A DNA stretch of 64,000 nucleotides from Calamus simplicifolius (Eukaryota > Streptophyta > Magnoliopsida > Arecales > Arecaceae), in assembly GCA_900491605.1 (NCBI GenBank), contig UESW01001512.1, positions 1 through 64,000 of the forward strand, given 5' to 3'. The notes under the pieces were generated by a model that did not search any database, had not been told where the DNA came from, and was given only the letters and a program-made list of their open reading frames with translations. This document shows, in pieces, positions 1 to 10,730 of the stretch. The position numbers were made by a program, and so were the translations under genes. Numbering within the stretch: the stretch's first letter is position 1; each line of letters starts with the position of its first letter.

Positions 1-979
1 CAGATGAAGAAGATGACTGATCAACCATCGGAGCAGGAGAAGGGGCCGGAACAGGAACAGAAGAGCTAGGAGGTACAGGAGATGAATGTCTAACTGACGG
101 TCCAGGTGCCTCAACATCAGCGGCTCTATCTTCCAACATACTTTTCCTTTCCCATCTGCCATCCTTCTTCACAAATCCCATTCTATGAATAGTGGCCAAA
201 CTATAGTAATCAGTGTGTCTTAAATTTCTCATTGGCTCACTATCGGAAATGATTATCCCTTGGCTTTGAAAGATCTTAGTTAATATCATGCCATAGGGTA
301 GACTAGATTTCCTCTTGCTCCCACAGTCAGCAATGTACCAAATTATCATGCTCGGAAGATTGATAGGTCTTCCAGTCACTATAGCATCCATTACAAAGAT
401 ATCTCTCTCAGAAACATAATCAAATCTCCCAATCTTAGGGAATAGAATCCTACTACAAATGTTATGGAGAAGTCTTAATTCCAAGGATAGTTGATTTGCA
501 TGGACTTCTTCAAAACCAACAATTTCTTTATTTAGCAATCTTGATAGAGCTGGGCTCCTATCATCAGGTGAAAAAGTAGAAGTACCAGACACTGGAAGTT
601 CCAACAATCTTGAGAGTAAATCCACTGTCACATTTATTCTATTTCCTCTAATGATGCTGACTAATCCATTGTCTCCTCTTGACAGATTTTTATAAAATTC
701 TTTAACTAGGGCTGGGTAGGTTGGACAATCTAAAGAACATATTTTCTCCCATCCCATTTCAATTAACTGCCTCCCCACAAGAAAACCTTCTGCCTCAAAT
801 AATTCAAAATCAACCTTTCTCCCGGTTGTAATCACTCTATCGGCTAGACGGTCTACCTGAGATGTGGCCGTAGTAGGAGAAGCACTCGGAGTTGAAGAGG
901 ATGAGGTGGAATCCATGCTCGGAGAGGGTTCGCGAGCGGGACGCCTCACAGTCTTCTTCACCGCCTTCTTCCTTTTCAT
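1..979 (-). CDS. Extra ORF downstream of Copia pol (plant transposon-associated domain), C-terminus off window
   Basis: Open for 326 codons from an ATG at 979 to the window edge with no stop. It starts with a basic, Ser/Thr-rich stretch (MKRKKAVKKTVRR). A globular part follows with NRINVTVDLLSRLLELPV (about residues 120-137) and INLPSMIIWYI (about 228-238). The tail is Pro/Ser-rich. This resembles the 'putative plant transposon protein' family (Pfam Transposase_32-like, from memory) often found beside LTR elements. It holds the position of the env-like/additional ORF of SIRE elements. A second ATG at 1020 opens another frame (MAPKTRGSS...) that stops after 14 codons, so the true N-terminus may be frameshifted. 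No membrane segment is evident in the visible part. Function unknown. Confidence 0.7.
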   Translation of the reverse strand, partial: MKRKKAVKKTVRRPAREPSPSMDSTSSSSTPSASPTTATSQVDRLADRVITTGRKVDFELFEAEGFLVGRQLIEMGWEKICSLDCPTYPALVKEFYKNLSRGDNGLVSIIRGNRINVTVDLLSRLLELPVSGTSTFSPDDRSPALSRLLNKEIVGFEEVHANQLSLELRLLHNICSRILFPKIGRFDYVSERDIFVMDAIVTGRPINLPSMIIWYIADCGSKRKSSLPYGMILTKIFQSQGIIISDSEPMRNLRHTDYYSLATIHRMGFVKKDGRWERKSMLEDRAADVEAPGPSVRHSSPVPPSSSVPVPAPSPAPMVDQSSSSS

Positions 980-1490
980 CCGGCCGCTCCAAGGCTAGAA
1001 CCACGGGTTTTAGGAGCCATTTGATCTAGTGGAAAGGTTAATCAAGGATTTCTAAGGATTTGGTAGGTTAGGAAAAATTTGGAGAGAGTATTTGAAGATT
1101 TGAGATGATAGAAGTGAGCGAGGAGTCGACTCTGCCCTAGATAAATCGACCTGGGACCACTTCGAGTCGGCTCCCGCAAAGTGTGGGGTCGACTCCGGGT
1201 AGTCACAGAAATTATCCCGAAGTGGAGTCGACTCGCACAGAGATGGGGTCGGCTCCAGAGTTTCAGCAGAAACATGGAGTCGACTCCGATACTGACCGAG
1301 TCGGCTCCGAGACCATTTCAGAGCAAAAACAAAGTTTCAGAGAATCTGAAATGTGTCCGGATATTGATCATAAAAATTGATAAAAAATCATTGGATTTTA
1401 ATAGATCAATTAGATATGAATTCTAGATAAGATTTCCTTAAAGATCAAAGATAGAAAGAGTTCTAGATAATTTTTCTTAGGGGTTTCAAA
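980..1490 (-). other. Spacer between Copia pol and the extra ORF, with GTCGACTC/GTCGGCTC microrepeats
   Basis: About 500 bp with no credible coding. Positions 1120-1310 hold seven copies of an 8-bp motif, GTCGACTC or GTCGGCTC, usually preceded by GGA or GGG. The same motif is arrayed in the U3 of this element's 5' LTR (7415-7740). Short ORFs over these repeats are by-products of the repeats. Confidence 0.6.
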
Positions 1491-2243
1491 TCATTCTAAT
1501 GGATCACAAATCCCTAACTCTCCTCTAAGATAACAGAATCTTTCTTCACTCAAGGGTTTTGTAAATATATCAGCTAATTGATCTTCAGTATTAACATAAT
1601 CAAGACATATTTCTCCATTCGTTACATGTTCTCTAATAAAATGATATCTAATTTCTATGTGTTTTGTTCTAGAATGTTGAATTGGATTTTTTGTTAGATT
1701 AATTGCACTTGTGTTGTCACATTTTATAGGTGTTTTGTCAAGTGTGATACCATAGTCTTCAAGTTGTCGCTTAATCCATAGGATTTGAGCACAGCAACTT
1801 CCAGCTGCAACATATTCAGCTTCAGTAGTTGATAATGCAACTGAATTTTGCTTTTTGCTAAACCATGAGATTAAGTTACTTCCTAAGAATTGGCATGCAC
1901 CACTTGTGCTTTTCCTATCTAACTTACATCCAGCATAATCAGAATCAGAATATGCAATTAAGTTCAATGTTGAGTCTCTAGAATACCATAAGCCTACATT
2001 TTTTGTTCCATTTAAGTATCTTAGTATTCTTTTAACAGCAATTAAGTGAGATTCTTTAGGTTCTGATTGAAATCTAGCACATAGACAAACAGAGAACATT
2101 ATATCAGGTCTACTTGCAGTTAAGTAGAGTAGGGATCCGATTATACCTCGATAGTACTTTTGATCAACTTTCTTACCTTCCTCATCTTTGTCTAATTTGC
2201 ATGAAGGACTCATTGGAGTTCCAAGGGGTTTCATTGAATCCAT
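1491..2243 (-). pseudogene. Copia RNase H domain and end of pol
   Basis: 250 codons encode the end of the RT connection and the RNase H domain. Visible marks are RPDIMFSVCLCARFQ, the Copia RNase H motifs DSDYAGCKLDRKSTSG and ALSTTEAEYVA, then CDNTSAINLTKNP and the closing RTKHIEIRYHFIREHV with DQLADIFTKPL. The enzyme degrades the RNA strand of the RNA:DNA hybrid during reverse transcription. The domain itself is undamaged, but it is out of frame with the RT upstream because a base is missing near 2268. Confidence 0.9.
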
Positions 2244-3309
2244 ACCAAACTTTTTGAGTAGTTCCTTGTGTACTTGGTTTGGTTGATGAAAATCCCTTCC
2301 TTTTCTTGTTTGATTTGGAGTCCAAGGAAGAAGTTGAGTTCTCCCATCATGCTCATTTCAAACTCACCCTGCATCAACTTAGCAAATTCTTGACATAGAA
2401 GATTGTTAGTAGCACCAAAAATAATATCATCAACATATATTTGAACTACTAATAAATCTTTACTTTTTCTTTTCAAAAATAATGTTTTATCTACATTTCC
2501 TCTTATAAAATCATTTTCAATTAAGAATTTACTTAATCTATCATACCATGCTCTAGGTGCTTGTTTCAAACCATATAATGCTTTGTGCAATTTAAAAACG
2601 TGATTTGAAAATTCATGATCTTCAAAACCTGGTGGTTGTTCTACATATACTTCTTCATTTATAAATCCATTTAGAAAAGCACTTTTTACATCCATTTGAA
2701 ATAAGTTAAAATTCATGTGACATGCAAATGCAAGTAATAGTCTAATGGCTTCTAATCTAGCTACTGGTGCAAAGGTTTCATCAAAATCAATACCTTCTTC
2801 TTGATTATATCCTTTTGCAACTAATCTAGCTTTGTTTCTAATTACTATGCCATTTTCATCTAGTTTATTTCTAAATACCCATTTTGATCCTATAACAGAA
2901 TGATCTTTAGGTCTTTCTACTAATGTCCATACATTATTTCTAGTAAATTGATTTAATTCTTCTTGCATAGCTAACATCCAATTATTATCTTTTTCAGCTT
3001 CTTCAATAGTTTTAGGTTCAATTTGTGATACAAATGCAAGATGATTACTAATATTTCTCATAGATGATCTAGTTCTTATTCCTTGAGATGGATCACCTAT
3101 AATCAATTCCTTAGGGTGACTATAAGCGTATCTCCAATCTCTAGGAAGATCCATATCATTATGATTAGTGTTAGTATCATCATCCTTAGGTGAATCATTA
3201 TCTTTAGCTTCTTGCTCATGATCTGAAGATACATCAATATTTAATTTTTCAAGATCTTTCTCAATTATGTTTGTATCTTCCTCATCATCAAACTTTTCGG
3301 AACGAGTTG
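2231..3309 (-). pseudogene. Copia reverse transcriptase, frameshifted at both ends
   Basis: The main open stretch (3154-2231) has the Copia RT signature: NNVWTLVERP, GSKWVFRNKLDENG, ARLVAKGYNQEEGIDF, MDVKSAFLNG, LYGLKQAPRAWYD and the catalytic VQIYVDDIIFGAT. It ends early at LGLQIKQEKEGIF... because of a one-base loss near 2268. Upstream, 3309-3155 is readable in the same frame as an acidic linker (FDDEEDTN...) but is cut from integrase by another one-base loss near 3318. Several copies of the family would be needed to judge how old the damage is. Confidence 0.9.
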
Positions 3310-4461
3310 CTAAAGATTCATCAAAACTACATGAATGGATTCTTCAACAACTAAAGTTTTCTTGTTAAATACTCTATATGCTTTACTAGTTGTTGAATAT
3401 CCTAAGAATATTCCTTCATCAGATTTAGCATCAAATTTGCCTAAATTATTTTTACCATTATTATGAACAAAGCATTTACAACCAAATGCATGAAAATATC
3501 TAATATTAGGTTTTCTGTTTTGCCATAGTTCATAAGGTGTTTTCTTAAGTATTGGTCTTATTAGGGCTCTATTTAAAATGTAACATGCCGTGTTTATAGC
3601 TTCCGCCCAAAAATACTTTGGTAGGTTGCTTTCACATAGCATGGTACGGGCCATGTCTTCTAAAGTCCTATTTTTCCTTTCTACAACACCATTTTGTTGT
3701 GGGGTCCTAGGTGCAGAAAAATTATGATTAATACCATTTTCAGCACAAAAATTTTCAAATAGGTGATTTTCAAATTCAGTTCCATGATCACTTCTTAGAG
3801 ACACTATGGTAGTGTTTTTCTCATTTGTGACTTTCTTAAAGAATTTCAGGAATATCGAGAAAGTCTCATCTTTGTGAGCTAAAAACAATACCCAAGTGTA
3901 TCTAGAGTAATCATCTACAATCACAAGACCATATTTCTTTCCTCCTAGACTTGTGGTTCTAGTTGGTCCAAAAAGGTCCATGTGAAGTAGCTCTAATGGC
4001 CTAGAAGTTGAAACAACATTTTTAGATTTGAAAGAACTTCTTGTTTGTTTTCCAAATTGACATGCATCACATATTTTGTTGTTTTCAAAATCTATTTTAG
4101 GTAGCCCTTTAACTAAGTCCATTTTAATTAGTTTTGAAATTAGGTGTGTGCTTGCATGACCTAATCTACGATGCCATAACCATCCAATTTCATTCATATT
4201 AGCATTATCAGCAATTAAGCAATGATCACTCATAGATAATTTATCTAGATCAACCAAGTAAACATTGCCATGTCTATAACCAGTAAATACAATGCTATTA
4301 TCAATGGAATTAGATACTGTGCAGAAAGAGGTTTCAAATGATACTTTAAAATCTTTATCGCACAATTGGCTTATACTAATTAAGTTATGCTTCAAACCAT
4401 CAACATAAAGTACATTATCTATAAAGGTGGATGGAGTTATACGGATTTTACCAAGGCCCAT
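3310..4461 (-). pseudogene. Copia integrase
   Basis: 383 codons. The N-terminal HHCC zinc site is seen as WHRRLGHAS...CDACQFGKQ. The catalytic core shows D in LLHMDLFGPT and VDDYSRYTWVLF, D in LRSDHGTEF, and E in GVVERKNRTL, matching the DD35E arrangement. The Copia-type GKCKCF-like patch is present as FHAFGCKCFVHN. It joins cDNA ends to target DNA. The frame ends in LMNL after one missing base near 3318 and is joined to protease only through another frame change near 4495. Confidence 0.9.
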
Positions 4462-5066
4462 AATCTGACCTTTACCATTATCACCGAACGTAACAACTCC
4501 TCCTTTTTTTCTTCAAGGGTGATGAATTCTTCTTTGTCACCCGTCATATGTCTTGAGCAGCCACTATCAAGATACCACTTTCTCTTTGATCTCTTGGCCA
4601 CAAGACATTCCTGCAATGAAATCAAACTTTATGTTTAGGTACCCAAGCTTTCTTGGGTCCTTCATGGTTAGTAGCAACAAATATTGTTCCTTTCGGAACC
4701 CATATTTTCTTCCTTTAAAATTTAAATTCTTATTTGGTTTTTGTAAATTACATTCAAATGATTTATGCCCTTTTAAATTACATTTAAAACAAGTGATGTT
4801 ACTTTGGCTAGCACGTACACAAAATGTTTTTCAAAGATTTTTGTTTTCTTAATGTATTATATCCTAATCCAGCCTTATCAAAAACTGCTTTTTGACTATC
4901 TAAAATCATGTTTAGTTTAGTGAACTTAAGGTGAATTTATCAACAATATCTTTATATTTTTAACTTCTTTCTTTAGAGATTCATTTTCTACAATGTGCTG
5001 TTCATTTTCCAAAGATAGAGTTTGCATTTGCTTTTTCAAATCTTTTTAGATTTTCGTTTTCAGATT
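4437..5066 (-). pseudogene. Copia gag tail (second CCHC knuckle) and aspartic protease
   Basis: The protease active site is read at 4625-4437 as KWYLDSGCSRHMTGDK (D-S-G catalytic triad, typical Copia). Upstream, 4791-4750 encodes a 14-residue CCHC knuckle, CFKCNLKGHKSFEC, in addition to the one in gag. A frameshift near 4495 separates the protease from the integrase frame, and stops between 5066 and 4800 separate it from gag. Protease cleaves the polyprotein. Confidence 0.75.
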
Positions 5067-6364
5067 TTAGTATATTAATTTCATGAGTAAATCATTCTTT
5101 TCTTTAAGAAATATTTCCTTTTTATCTTTTGAATCTTTAATTGCAAGCATCACTTCATTTTTCTCTTTAATTAAGTTTATGTTTTCAGTTTTCAGAGATT
5201 TATATTTCTTTTTCAAAATCTTAAAATCATCTACAAGTTCATTGAAGGCTTCAAATAATTCATCAAAAGCAAAATCATCACAGGGGTTTTCAGTACTTAC
5301 CTCGTCGTCGTCGTTCGCCATAAAACAAATGTTGGCAACTTCTTTTTGTTCTTCTTCTTCGGAAGAAGATTCATCACTGTCGCTCCAAGTTGCAACATAC
5401 GCTTTCTTCTTTTTCTTGAAAGTCTTTTTCAATTGCGGACAGTCATATCTATAATGCCCCGGTTTCTTACATTCATAACAGATCAAGGGGTCTTTCTCTT
5501 TGTCCTTGTCCTTATCTTTTTCCTTTTCTCCTTCCATCTTATTTCCAAATTTCTTTTTGTGGAAGGGTTTCTTTCTCCTCATAAATTTCTTAAACTTTCT
5601 TGCTAGAAGAGCTGTCTTCATCATCATCCTCATCATCGCTGCTGCTATCTTCAACTTTTGCAGCCTTGAGGGCAATTGTCTTTTTCTTTTTGTATCCTCC
5701 TCCACATGTTGCTTCATTGTCAATTCATGGGTCATAAGAGATCCAAGAAGCTCTTCCAAAGGTAGAGTGTTTAGGTCTTTGGCTTCTTGAATGGCTGTCA
5801 TTTTGGCTTCCCATGATCTTGGTAATGACCTAAGAATTTTGCGAACCAATTCAGCATTAGTATAGGTTTTTCCAAGACTCTTCAAACCATTAACAATATC
5901 AGTAAATCTAGTATACATGCATGTTATGGTTTCAGATTGTTCCATGCTAAACAATTCATATTTATGCACAAGTATATTAATCTTAGATTCTTTAACTTGG
6001 TTGGTTCCCTCATGGGTAACCTCTAATCTATCCCATATCTCTTTAGCGGAATTACAGGTAGAGATACGATTAAATTCATTAGCATCAAGAGAACAATATA
6101 AACATTCATGGCTTTTGCATTAAGCTGTGCCATCTTCCTATCATTTTCATTCCAATCCCTTTCGGGCTTAGGAACTATAGAACCATCAACTAAGTGTGTG
6201 GGTGTACTAGGTCCATTAATTATGACACTCCATAATTCATAATCAGAAGCTTGAATGAATATCCTCATTCTTGCTTTCCAATATGAATAGTTGGAACCAT
6301 TAAATAAGGGTGGTCTATTTGTGGAATGACCCTCAGCAAAACTTGAGCTGGCTTGTGTTGCCAT
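5067..6364 (-). pseudogene. Copia gag (UBN2-type) with CCHC knuckle and coiled-coil tail
   Basis: The start at 6364 (MATQASSSFAEGHSTNRPP) lies about 50 bp after the primer binding site and leads into LFNGSNYSYWKARMRIFI, the gag N-terminal signature. A frameshift near 6000 splits it from 5969-5067. That part holds the capsid core (CMYTRFTDIVNGLKSLG, LRSLPRSWEAKMTAI), a Lys-rich region with KEKDKDKDKEKD, the knuckle CYECKKPGHYRYDC (C-x2-C-x4-H-x4-C), an acidic patch (SDSDESSSEEEE) and a long charged heptad-rich tail, probably coiled coil. Gag forms the particle and packages RNA. Confidence 0.9.
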
Positions 6365-6415
6365 TTGGATCTTTCGCTCTTGATCGTGTGATCAATCAAA
6401 AACAAATGAGCACAA

Positions 6416-6427
6416 GCTCTGATACCA
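6416..6427 (-). promoter_or_regulatory. Primer binding site (initiator tRNA-Met type)
   Basis: The minus strand reads TGGTATCAGAGC directly after the LTR end ...CAACA and a short spacer. This is the standard plant Copia primer site complementary to the 3' end of initiator tRNA-Met. It fixes the 3' border of the 5' LTR. Confidence 0.93.
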
Positions 6428-7310
6428 ATTGTTGGCCCAGATGGCAACCCAAGAGGGGGGGGTGAATTGGGTTCTTTAAAAATTAAGCCTTTTAAACAAT
6501 TTAAACTATTGATGAGAGGATGTAAACAATTAATTCAAGTTAAAGCACGATAGCAAGAGAGAGAGATAAATAAGCACGGCAAACACAAAGATTTTATAGT
6601 GGTTCGGTGTATCCAACACCTACGTCCACTCCCAAGCTCCACTTGGGTCCACACTATAATCTCCTCGATTACAGTCGAGTTGTTTTACAAGCTTACAACC
6701 CAAACTTGTTGTTTTCTCGGGATCACAACGAACCCAGCCGGTTTTACACGGGCTTACCAGCACAAAACCCAACACACAAGCTATCCTTAGCTTGTGACGA
6801 GGTACACTACCTCCACTAATTCAACCCTCTGATTGAATTAGCAAACTACAAGATAAAAATATGAGTTTAATACAAAACAGCTCCTTTAGAGCAGATATTT
6901 CAAAATAAAAGCAAGGTTTAGAAGGGCCTGTTTAGATTTGATTTGAGTGCAGGCTTTTCTTCTTTTCTTCTTTTCCTCAACTCCTTTGAAGTGTGGAATC
7001 GGGCCTCAGCTCAGATTCTTCACGGATTGAATGTTGGAGTTGATTTGAGCTTTTCTCCCTTTCTTTGAATGTTGAAAATCTCTTGATTTGATCTTGAATG
7101 GCTCTTGGATTTTCTTCTAAAACTTTCTTGGATTGATGAACTTGAACACAGATGAAGTCTCCTTTGATTTCACACCTTTTCTTTCACTCTATTTTTGAAT
7201 CTCGGATTTTTTCAAATGACGCTCTGTTTTTCTTTTTTTTTCTGAAAGATTTTCTTTTTCTCTCTTGATTTGTATATTTTTGATTTGAAAACGGCCTCTC
7301 TATTTATAGA

Positions 7311-7318
7311 CTCTGCAA
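7311..7318 (-). promoter_or_regulatory. TATA box of the Copia LTR
   Basis: The minus strand reads GTCTATAAATAGAG here, a consensus plant TATA box. It sits between the U3 microrepeat array and the R/U5 part of the LTR, as expected for the LTR promoter. Confidence 0.6.
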
Positions 7319-7414
7319 AAATATAGTCGTTAGAAACAAAGAAATCTAGCCGTTATTGAAAAATCTTACCGTTGACGCTGAGTTGGCATTCAGAAAAATC
7401 ACGCCCAGATTTGT

Positions 7415-7740
7415 TGGAGTCGGCTCCAGCTTTAGGCGAGTCGGCTCGAAGACGCGATGCCAAAAATAGAAACATTCAGAAAGTTAAGGGGTCGACTCAA
7501 CGAAAATAAGGTGTCGACTCCTGACAGTCGGGGGTCGACTCATGAAAAGCAAGGGGTCGACTCGAGAAGTGCTCAGAAAAATAACTCTCTGGTGTCTGAG
7601 CGGAGTCGACTCACACAGTCATGGAGTCGGCTCGACAAAATCGGGGGTCGACTCGAGAAATCACAGGGGTCGACTCGAGACAAACAGACATCTCTGTATA
7701 CTGAGTGGAGTCGACTCTGAAACTCTAGAGTCGGCTCCGG
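7415..7740 (-). repeat. U3 array of GTCGACTC / GTCGGCTC microrepeats
   Basis: I count about 12 copies of GTCGACTC or GTCGGCTC in 325 bp, irregularly spaced (15-60 bp), each usually with GGA/GGG before it. The GTCGAC core is a perfect palindrome. The array lies just upstream of the TATA box on the transcribed strand, so enhancer function is a reasonable inference. The same motif recurs at 1120-1310. Confidence 0.7.
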
Positions 7741-8219
7741 AACGTATCAAAAATCAGAGAATTTTCTGATTGACTTTGAAATTCATTCCAGATTCAATTT
7801 TAAATCAATTTTTGACTTGAATATAATAAATTTGACATTAGGAATCAATTCAAGAATGTTCCAAAAACTCATTGATTGAAATATGAAGTATAAAAATTTC
7901 TTTTTGAAAGCTTAAACATGGAGCTTGAAGTTACTTTCAATTGATTAAAGTCATACTTAACATACTCATTGATTATGATAAATAAATTCATTGCTCATGT
8001 AAATAAATTCATTGCATCTTTTAATATACTCATGGCTTTTGGTAATCATCAAAATTAATAAGATTGGGGCAACAATTTCTCAACAATCTCCCCAACACTC
8101 TCCCAGCTGTGAGCTGTCTTGGGGCATCTTGATGGCTGAAAGTAACTAGCGATGTGTTGTAAGTATACAATTTAAACAAAGGTATTACCCGGTTGGCCAT
8201 CGGCCGCTAATACAAAGTT

Positions 8220-8600
8220 GAAGCCACTGAGGCTAAAATGAAGCCGTTGAGGCTATGACGAAGCCGCTGAGGCAAAGTTGAGACCGTTGAGAGCCTTTTG
8301 AACCCCGGAGGGTGACCCGAGAGTCACTGGGATGGGACCATGCTCGGGAGCCTTTTTAACTTCGAAGGGTGACCTGAGAGTTGAAAGTCGTCAGGAGCCT
8401 TTTTAACCCCGAAGGGTGACCTGAGAGTTGAAAGTCGTCAGGAGCCTTTGTGCCGAGCTGGCCTCGGGCTTTAGTGCCGATGGTACATCGGCTTTGAGTG
8501 CCGATCGGAGTCGGGATTTTTGGATCCGGTGGTACACCGGCCTTCGGTGCCAATGGTACATTGGGCTTTTGAAACGCCAACGAGGTTGGTCTTGAAGGCT
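8220..8600 (-). repeat. Short tandem repeats of a Tat 3' untranslated region
   Basis: Two near-identical units of about 52 bp (around 8365-8466) containing GAAGGGTGACCTGAGAGTTG, flanked by more diverged ones and by repeats built on AAGCCGTTGAGGCTA (8220-8290). The complement resembles the last units before the PPT in elements B (30390-30480) and C (44840-44940), which supports assignment to the same lineage. Confidence 0.6.
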
Positions 8601-8639
8601 GATACAAGGTTGGTCTTCCCTGCATGACATTTTTAAGTA

Positions 8640-10623
8640 TCAATGAAAGAAAACTGTCTTAGGTGCATCGTACTTAGCTCTTGTAGCACCCATGTTTTCC
8701 TATGTAGATTTGAGCATTTTACCTGCTGGTGGTCTGCCCCCAGGGAATCAAGTTGGGACGGAGCCTGGAGTCGGTTGATGACCAGCTCCTCTTCGAAATG
8801 AAGCTGGGGACCCATCTTTGGAGTGCAGTGAAGAGAGAGATGGGATCCAGAGCCGGGGACGCTAGAGCGGAGCCACGGACGAGGGTCGGAGTCGACTCGG
8901 GAGCTAGAGGTCGTCGAGGGAAGCCCGGGCAGCTAGCGGCCGTTGAAGATGAGTGACCGGGAGAGTCCGTTGAAGACGGATGGCTAGAAGAGAGGATGTT
9001 GCTTACAGGATTCGGGCAGCCTCCATAGGGATGGCAATTTTCCTCGTTTGGCCGTTTACCGGCCGGTACCATTTTTAACGGGTCAGGGAATCCCCGGTTT
9101 AAACGGGTTAACGGGTAACGGGGATTTTTTGTTAACAGCTAAACGGGTAAACGGCTCGGGGATGGTATTCAATGCCCCATCCCCGTTTACCCATCCCCGT
9201 CCCCGTTAGCCTTAATATAATATATTTAAATTTTAAATATATTATATTATATTATATTAAAAAAATAAAAAATATTATATTAAATGCCCCATCCGCCATC
9301 CCCGTTTACCCATTTTCGTCCCCGTCTCTTGCTCTTCCTTCTTTCACGCAAGTAACGCAACCGTCTCGATCCTGCTCTTCTTTCTAATCTGAAGTTTTGA
9401 AGAATCTGAACATCAAACCAGATAGCTCCATCATCTACTTCGTCAATCGCTGCCCCATCGACGCCCTCCAACATCTTTATCTTTCTTTTTAAAGAAAGAT
9501 ATCTTTGTTTTAAAATTTGAATGTATTCTTTTTTTACGATTGTTGCTTATTGTTTGCAACCAAGTTATTATTTTTTTTTTTTTGCAGATTATTCTTTTTG
9601 AAATGCAATTAGAATGTGATTGATCATTTCTATCTAGTTTATTATTTTGTTAAAGCTAATATGCATTTATTAATAGGCCTAAATCAAACCATTTCAAAAG
9701 TCAAAGAATCTCTTATATGTATCAATATCATCATTTCGTTATTCTCGATTGTACTCTATCTTATCCTAACTAATTTAATTTTTTAAATTTTATTTTTATG
9801 TAAACGGGCAAAGGGGTACCCACTGGGTACCCGTTTGCCCGGCCGGGTATCTCCATCCCCGCCCCGTTAACTATAACGGCTTAACGGGGCGGGGAACGGG
9901 GGTTTTTTCTAATAGGGATGGGGAATGGTATAGACCGCCCCGGACCATCCTCGGACCGTTGCCATCCCTGAGCCTCCACATTGGTTCAAGGTAAGGGGCC
10001 CTCCAGCTTCCACGGTCCTTCTCTCTCCTATGAAGTCTAATTACGTGCATGGGTGCATGTAATGCATCTGGACGCGGCTGCTTTGGGAGCTTTCACTCGG
10101 ACCTGGGATGGGGTAGAGAGGAAGAGAAGCTTGCCTGGCGCTCGGGGATGTGGTGCCAGGAGCATGAAAACGGGAGCCTCCAGGGCTGGATCTGAAGCCG
10201 ACGCGCTAGCGCTGGGTCTGGAGAAGAGCCGATGCCTCGGGGCAGAGTCGGGAACCGGAGCCATGGCCAGACCTTCCTCTGCATCGCTGTCCATAGGAGA
10301 GAGGACCGCTTGTGCGCGAGTGGTGGCTCTTTGAGCTTTAAGTCGCTGATGGGCTTGATGACGTTGGACCTCTTGCTGGGGAGATTCCCAGCAGGATGAG
10401 GATGGCTGGCCTAGGCAGTGACCAAAGGGCGAATAGAAGCTTTTGCTCGCTGTTGCGTGGTCATAAGATGTTGCTTCTAGAGCTTTTGGACAGCCACCGT
10501 CAATGTTTGGATTTGCAGGATGAGTGGCTACATGTTCTGCTTGAATGGTCTGAGATAGTGGTGATGATGGAACGAAAGGCTGGCCTCCTGCTGCTCAGCT
10601 CGTTGAAGGTGCCCCCAGCTTAA
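8640..10623 (-). pseudogene. Degenerate Tat gag N-terminal region, split by hAT insertion
   Basis: The minus strand between the primer site and 8640 carries scattered gag-like stretches, for example LQIQTLTVAVQKL near 10500, comparable with LTAMVHGLQQQQ of elements B and C, followed by a Pro/Ser-rich segment. Stops and frame changes are frequent. No capsid core or zinc motif is recognisable. The hAT element at 9026-9970 lies within it. It is noncoding today. Confidence 0.45.
9026..9970. mobile_element. Non-autonomous hAT transposon 1 (945 bp)
   Basis: The left end is TAGGGATGGCAAT and the right end, read inwards, is CAGGGATGGCAAC. An identical 8-bp TSD, AGCCTCCA, flanks both ends (9018-9025 and 9971-9978), diagnostic for hAT. 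Subterminal regions are filled with short ACGGG/CCCGT motifs in both orientations (for example TTAACGGG), typical transposase-binding clusters. The middle (9300-9480) is non-repetitive and could be captured sequence. No transposase is encoded, so movement would need a relative elsewhere. Confidence 0.92.
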
Positions 10624-10708
10624 TTGGTGAAATCTTCACGATCCACCATCTTCATGATCCACCATTTTGATAAAAAGGGATGAGGATCTGCAAACTAGCA
10701 TCATTGAT

Positions 10709-10730
10709 CCCCCTTCCTGGCGCGCCAATC
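10709..10730 (-). promoter_or_regulatory. Primer binding site of Tat element A
   Basis: The minus strand after the LTR end ...GGCAACA reads GATTGGCGCGCCAGGAAGGG. Elements B (24023 on) and C (38269 on) carry near-identical sites (TTGGCACGCCAGGAAG and TTGGCGCACCAGGAAA). I did not assign the cognate tRNA. Confidence 0.75.

Larger units (their letters stand above)
1..8085 (-). mobile_element. SIRE/Maximus-like Ty1-Copia retrotransposon, 3' end outside window
   Basis: Read on the minus strand the order is 5' LTR (8085-6430), primer binding site, gag with CCHC knuckle, a second knuckle, protease, integrase, reverse transcriptase, RNase H, a spacer, then an extra ORF running off the window edge. 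Protease-integrase-RT-RNase H is the Copia order. The long LTR, large gag with a coiled-coil tail and an additional ORF after pol point to the SIRE/Maximus lineage. At least four single-base-type frameshifts (near 6000, 4495, 3318 and 2268) break the polyprotein, so this copy is not autonomous. Its 5' LTR abuts the 3' untranslated part of Gypsy element A, which suggests nesting. The 3' LTR and TSD cannot be seen here. Confidence 0.9.
6430..8085 (-). repeat. 5' LTR of the SIRE-like Copia element (1656 bp)
   Basis: On the minus strand it begins TGTTGAGAAATTGTTGCCCC (8085) and ends ...GGGCCAACA (6430), so it has TG..CA borders, with the primer site next to it. A TATAAATA box lies at 7318-7311. 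About 100-430 bp upstream of that box lies an array of GTCGACTC/GTCGGCTC motifs. The partner LTR is outside the window, so age cannot be estimated. Confidence 0.85.

Noticed and set aside
1042..1426. Small ORFs rich in SRPH/GVDS motifs on both strands
   Set aside because: Products of the GTCGACTC microrepeats in the Copia spacer.
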